Source: Schwartzia sp. (in: firmicutes) (GTDB lineage Bacteria > Bacillota > Negativicutes > Selenomonadales > Selenomonadaceae). Taken from it: DNA of 8,708 nt. Positions 8,286 to 8,708 of the stretch are shown piece by piece. Position numbers and translations under genes: made by a program. The stretch is from the NCBI GenBank assembly GCA_024691625.1, contig JAILNL010000208.1, positions 1 to 8,708 on the forward strand, in the 5' to 3' direction. Under the pieces are notes generated by a model. The model was not told the origin of the DNA and ran no database searches. It saw nothing but the letters and a program-made list of their open reading frames with translations. Position 1 is the stretch's first letter; each line of letters begins with the position of its first letter.

Positions 8286-8708
8286 TTACTTAGTCCATTT
8301 CCGATAAAAATAAATACTTAAAAACAAAGCATTACCGATTGCCATGCCAATCCCTATTATATTTTTTATTTCACTCTCTAGATACGGATAAAGTGGAAGC
8401 CCGAGCAAAAACAAGCAGCTATAGACTCCACCTACAATCAAAAAACGTCTTTTGTTGAAGTTTCTCTCTCTCGTGTATGAAATATAGCTGCCATAAAAAT
8501 TCCAAAATAAGATGAGTATCACCGCAATGGGAAGAAACACTTCGTCCCATTTCCCTCTATTTTCAACTAGAACACTCTCAAGCATATATATAAACACAAG
8601 CAACAATGAAACATTGCTCATTATCCTTAATCTTTTTATTTTTCTTTTGCCAATAATAAATTTCAATAAAACAAATATGCCACAAATCAGCACACCTGCA
8701 ACAAAATA
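8286..8708 (-). CDS. Multi-pass membrane protein, unknown function (partial, 5' end outside window)
   Basis: The frame is open from the window edge to a TAA at 8286, giving 140 visible residues. The GTG at 8693 is internal to a hydrophobic run (YFVAGVLICGIFVLLKF), so the true start probably lies outside. Hydrophobic segments appear at visible residues 1-20, 31-48, 57-78, 89-107 and 115-135. The basic stretches KRKIKRLR, TRERNFNKRR and RKWTK fit the positive-inside rule with the C-terminus in the cytoplasm. I recognise no catalytic motif or family. Base composition is much richer in A/T than rpoB/rpoC and Ile, Leu and Phe codons end mostly in A/T, so the gene looks like accessory DNA. No terminator is visible between its stop and the promoter at 8260. 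Confidence 0.75.
   Translation of the reverse strand, partial: YFVAGVLICGIFVLLKFIIGKRKIKRLRIMSNVSLLLVFIYMLESVLVENRGKWDEVFLPIAVILILFWNFYGSYISYTRERNFNKRRFLIVGGVYSCLFLLGLPLYPYLESEIKNIIGIGMAIGNALFLSIYFYRKWTK

Overview
The window is dominated by the two large RNA polymerase genes rpoB (beta) and rpoC (beta'), both on the minus strand and arranged rpoB then rpoC. The proteins resemble those of Bacillus and Clostridia and lack the large E. coli-type insertion in the beta' trigger loop. The RpoB N-terminus, the accessory segments and the moderately GC-rich coding sequence suggest a Bacillota of the Negativicutes type (Selenomonas/Veillonella relatives). That placement is inference from remembered family sequences, not from a search.

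Layout in transcription order (right to left). At the right edge (8286-8708) is the 3' part of an AT-rich gene for a small multi-pass membrane protein of unknown function. It is followed by 444 bases (7842-8285) without a convincing protein gene. That stretch holds a good sigma-A-type promoter with an extended -10 (8232-8260), an RNA segment with two hairpins (8151-8214), a strong intrinsic terminator (8037-8073) and a structured leader (7921-7981). It ends in an inverted repeat (7871-7895) and a near-perfect palindrome that buries the rpoB Shine-Dalgarno sequence (7854-7868). rpoB (4107-7841) and rpoC (96-4088) follow, 18 bases apart and clearly one operon. A strong terminator (46-87) lies 8 bases past the rpoC stop, and a possible promoter for the next gene lies at 26-31.

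The usual upstream neighbour of rpoB, rplL, is not within the roughly 850 bases shown. The promoter and terminator upstream imply either a free-standing small RNA or transcription attenuation of rpoBC. Neither is proven.

Most notable observations: (1) RpoC carries about 156 extra residues inside its second zinc-binding region, which read as two additional diverged copies of the normal module between the first and second zinc cysteines; (2) the promoter/hairpin/terminator unit in the rpoB leader; (3) palindromic and mutually exclusive hairpins close to the rpoB ribosome binding site; (4) unusual residues in the rifampicin-binding region of RpoB; (5) a very acidic RpoB tail. The two very long plus-strand open frames opposite rpoB and rpoC are codon-bias shadows, not genes.
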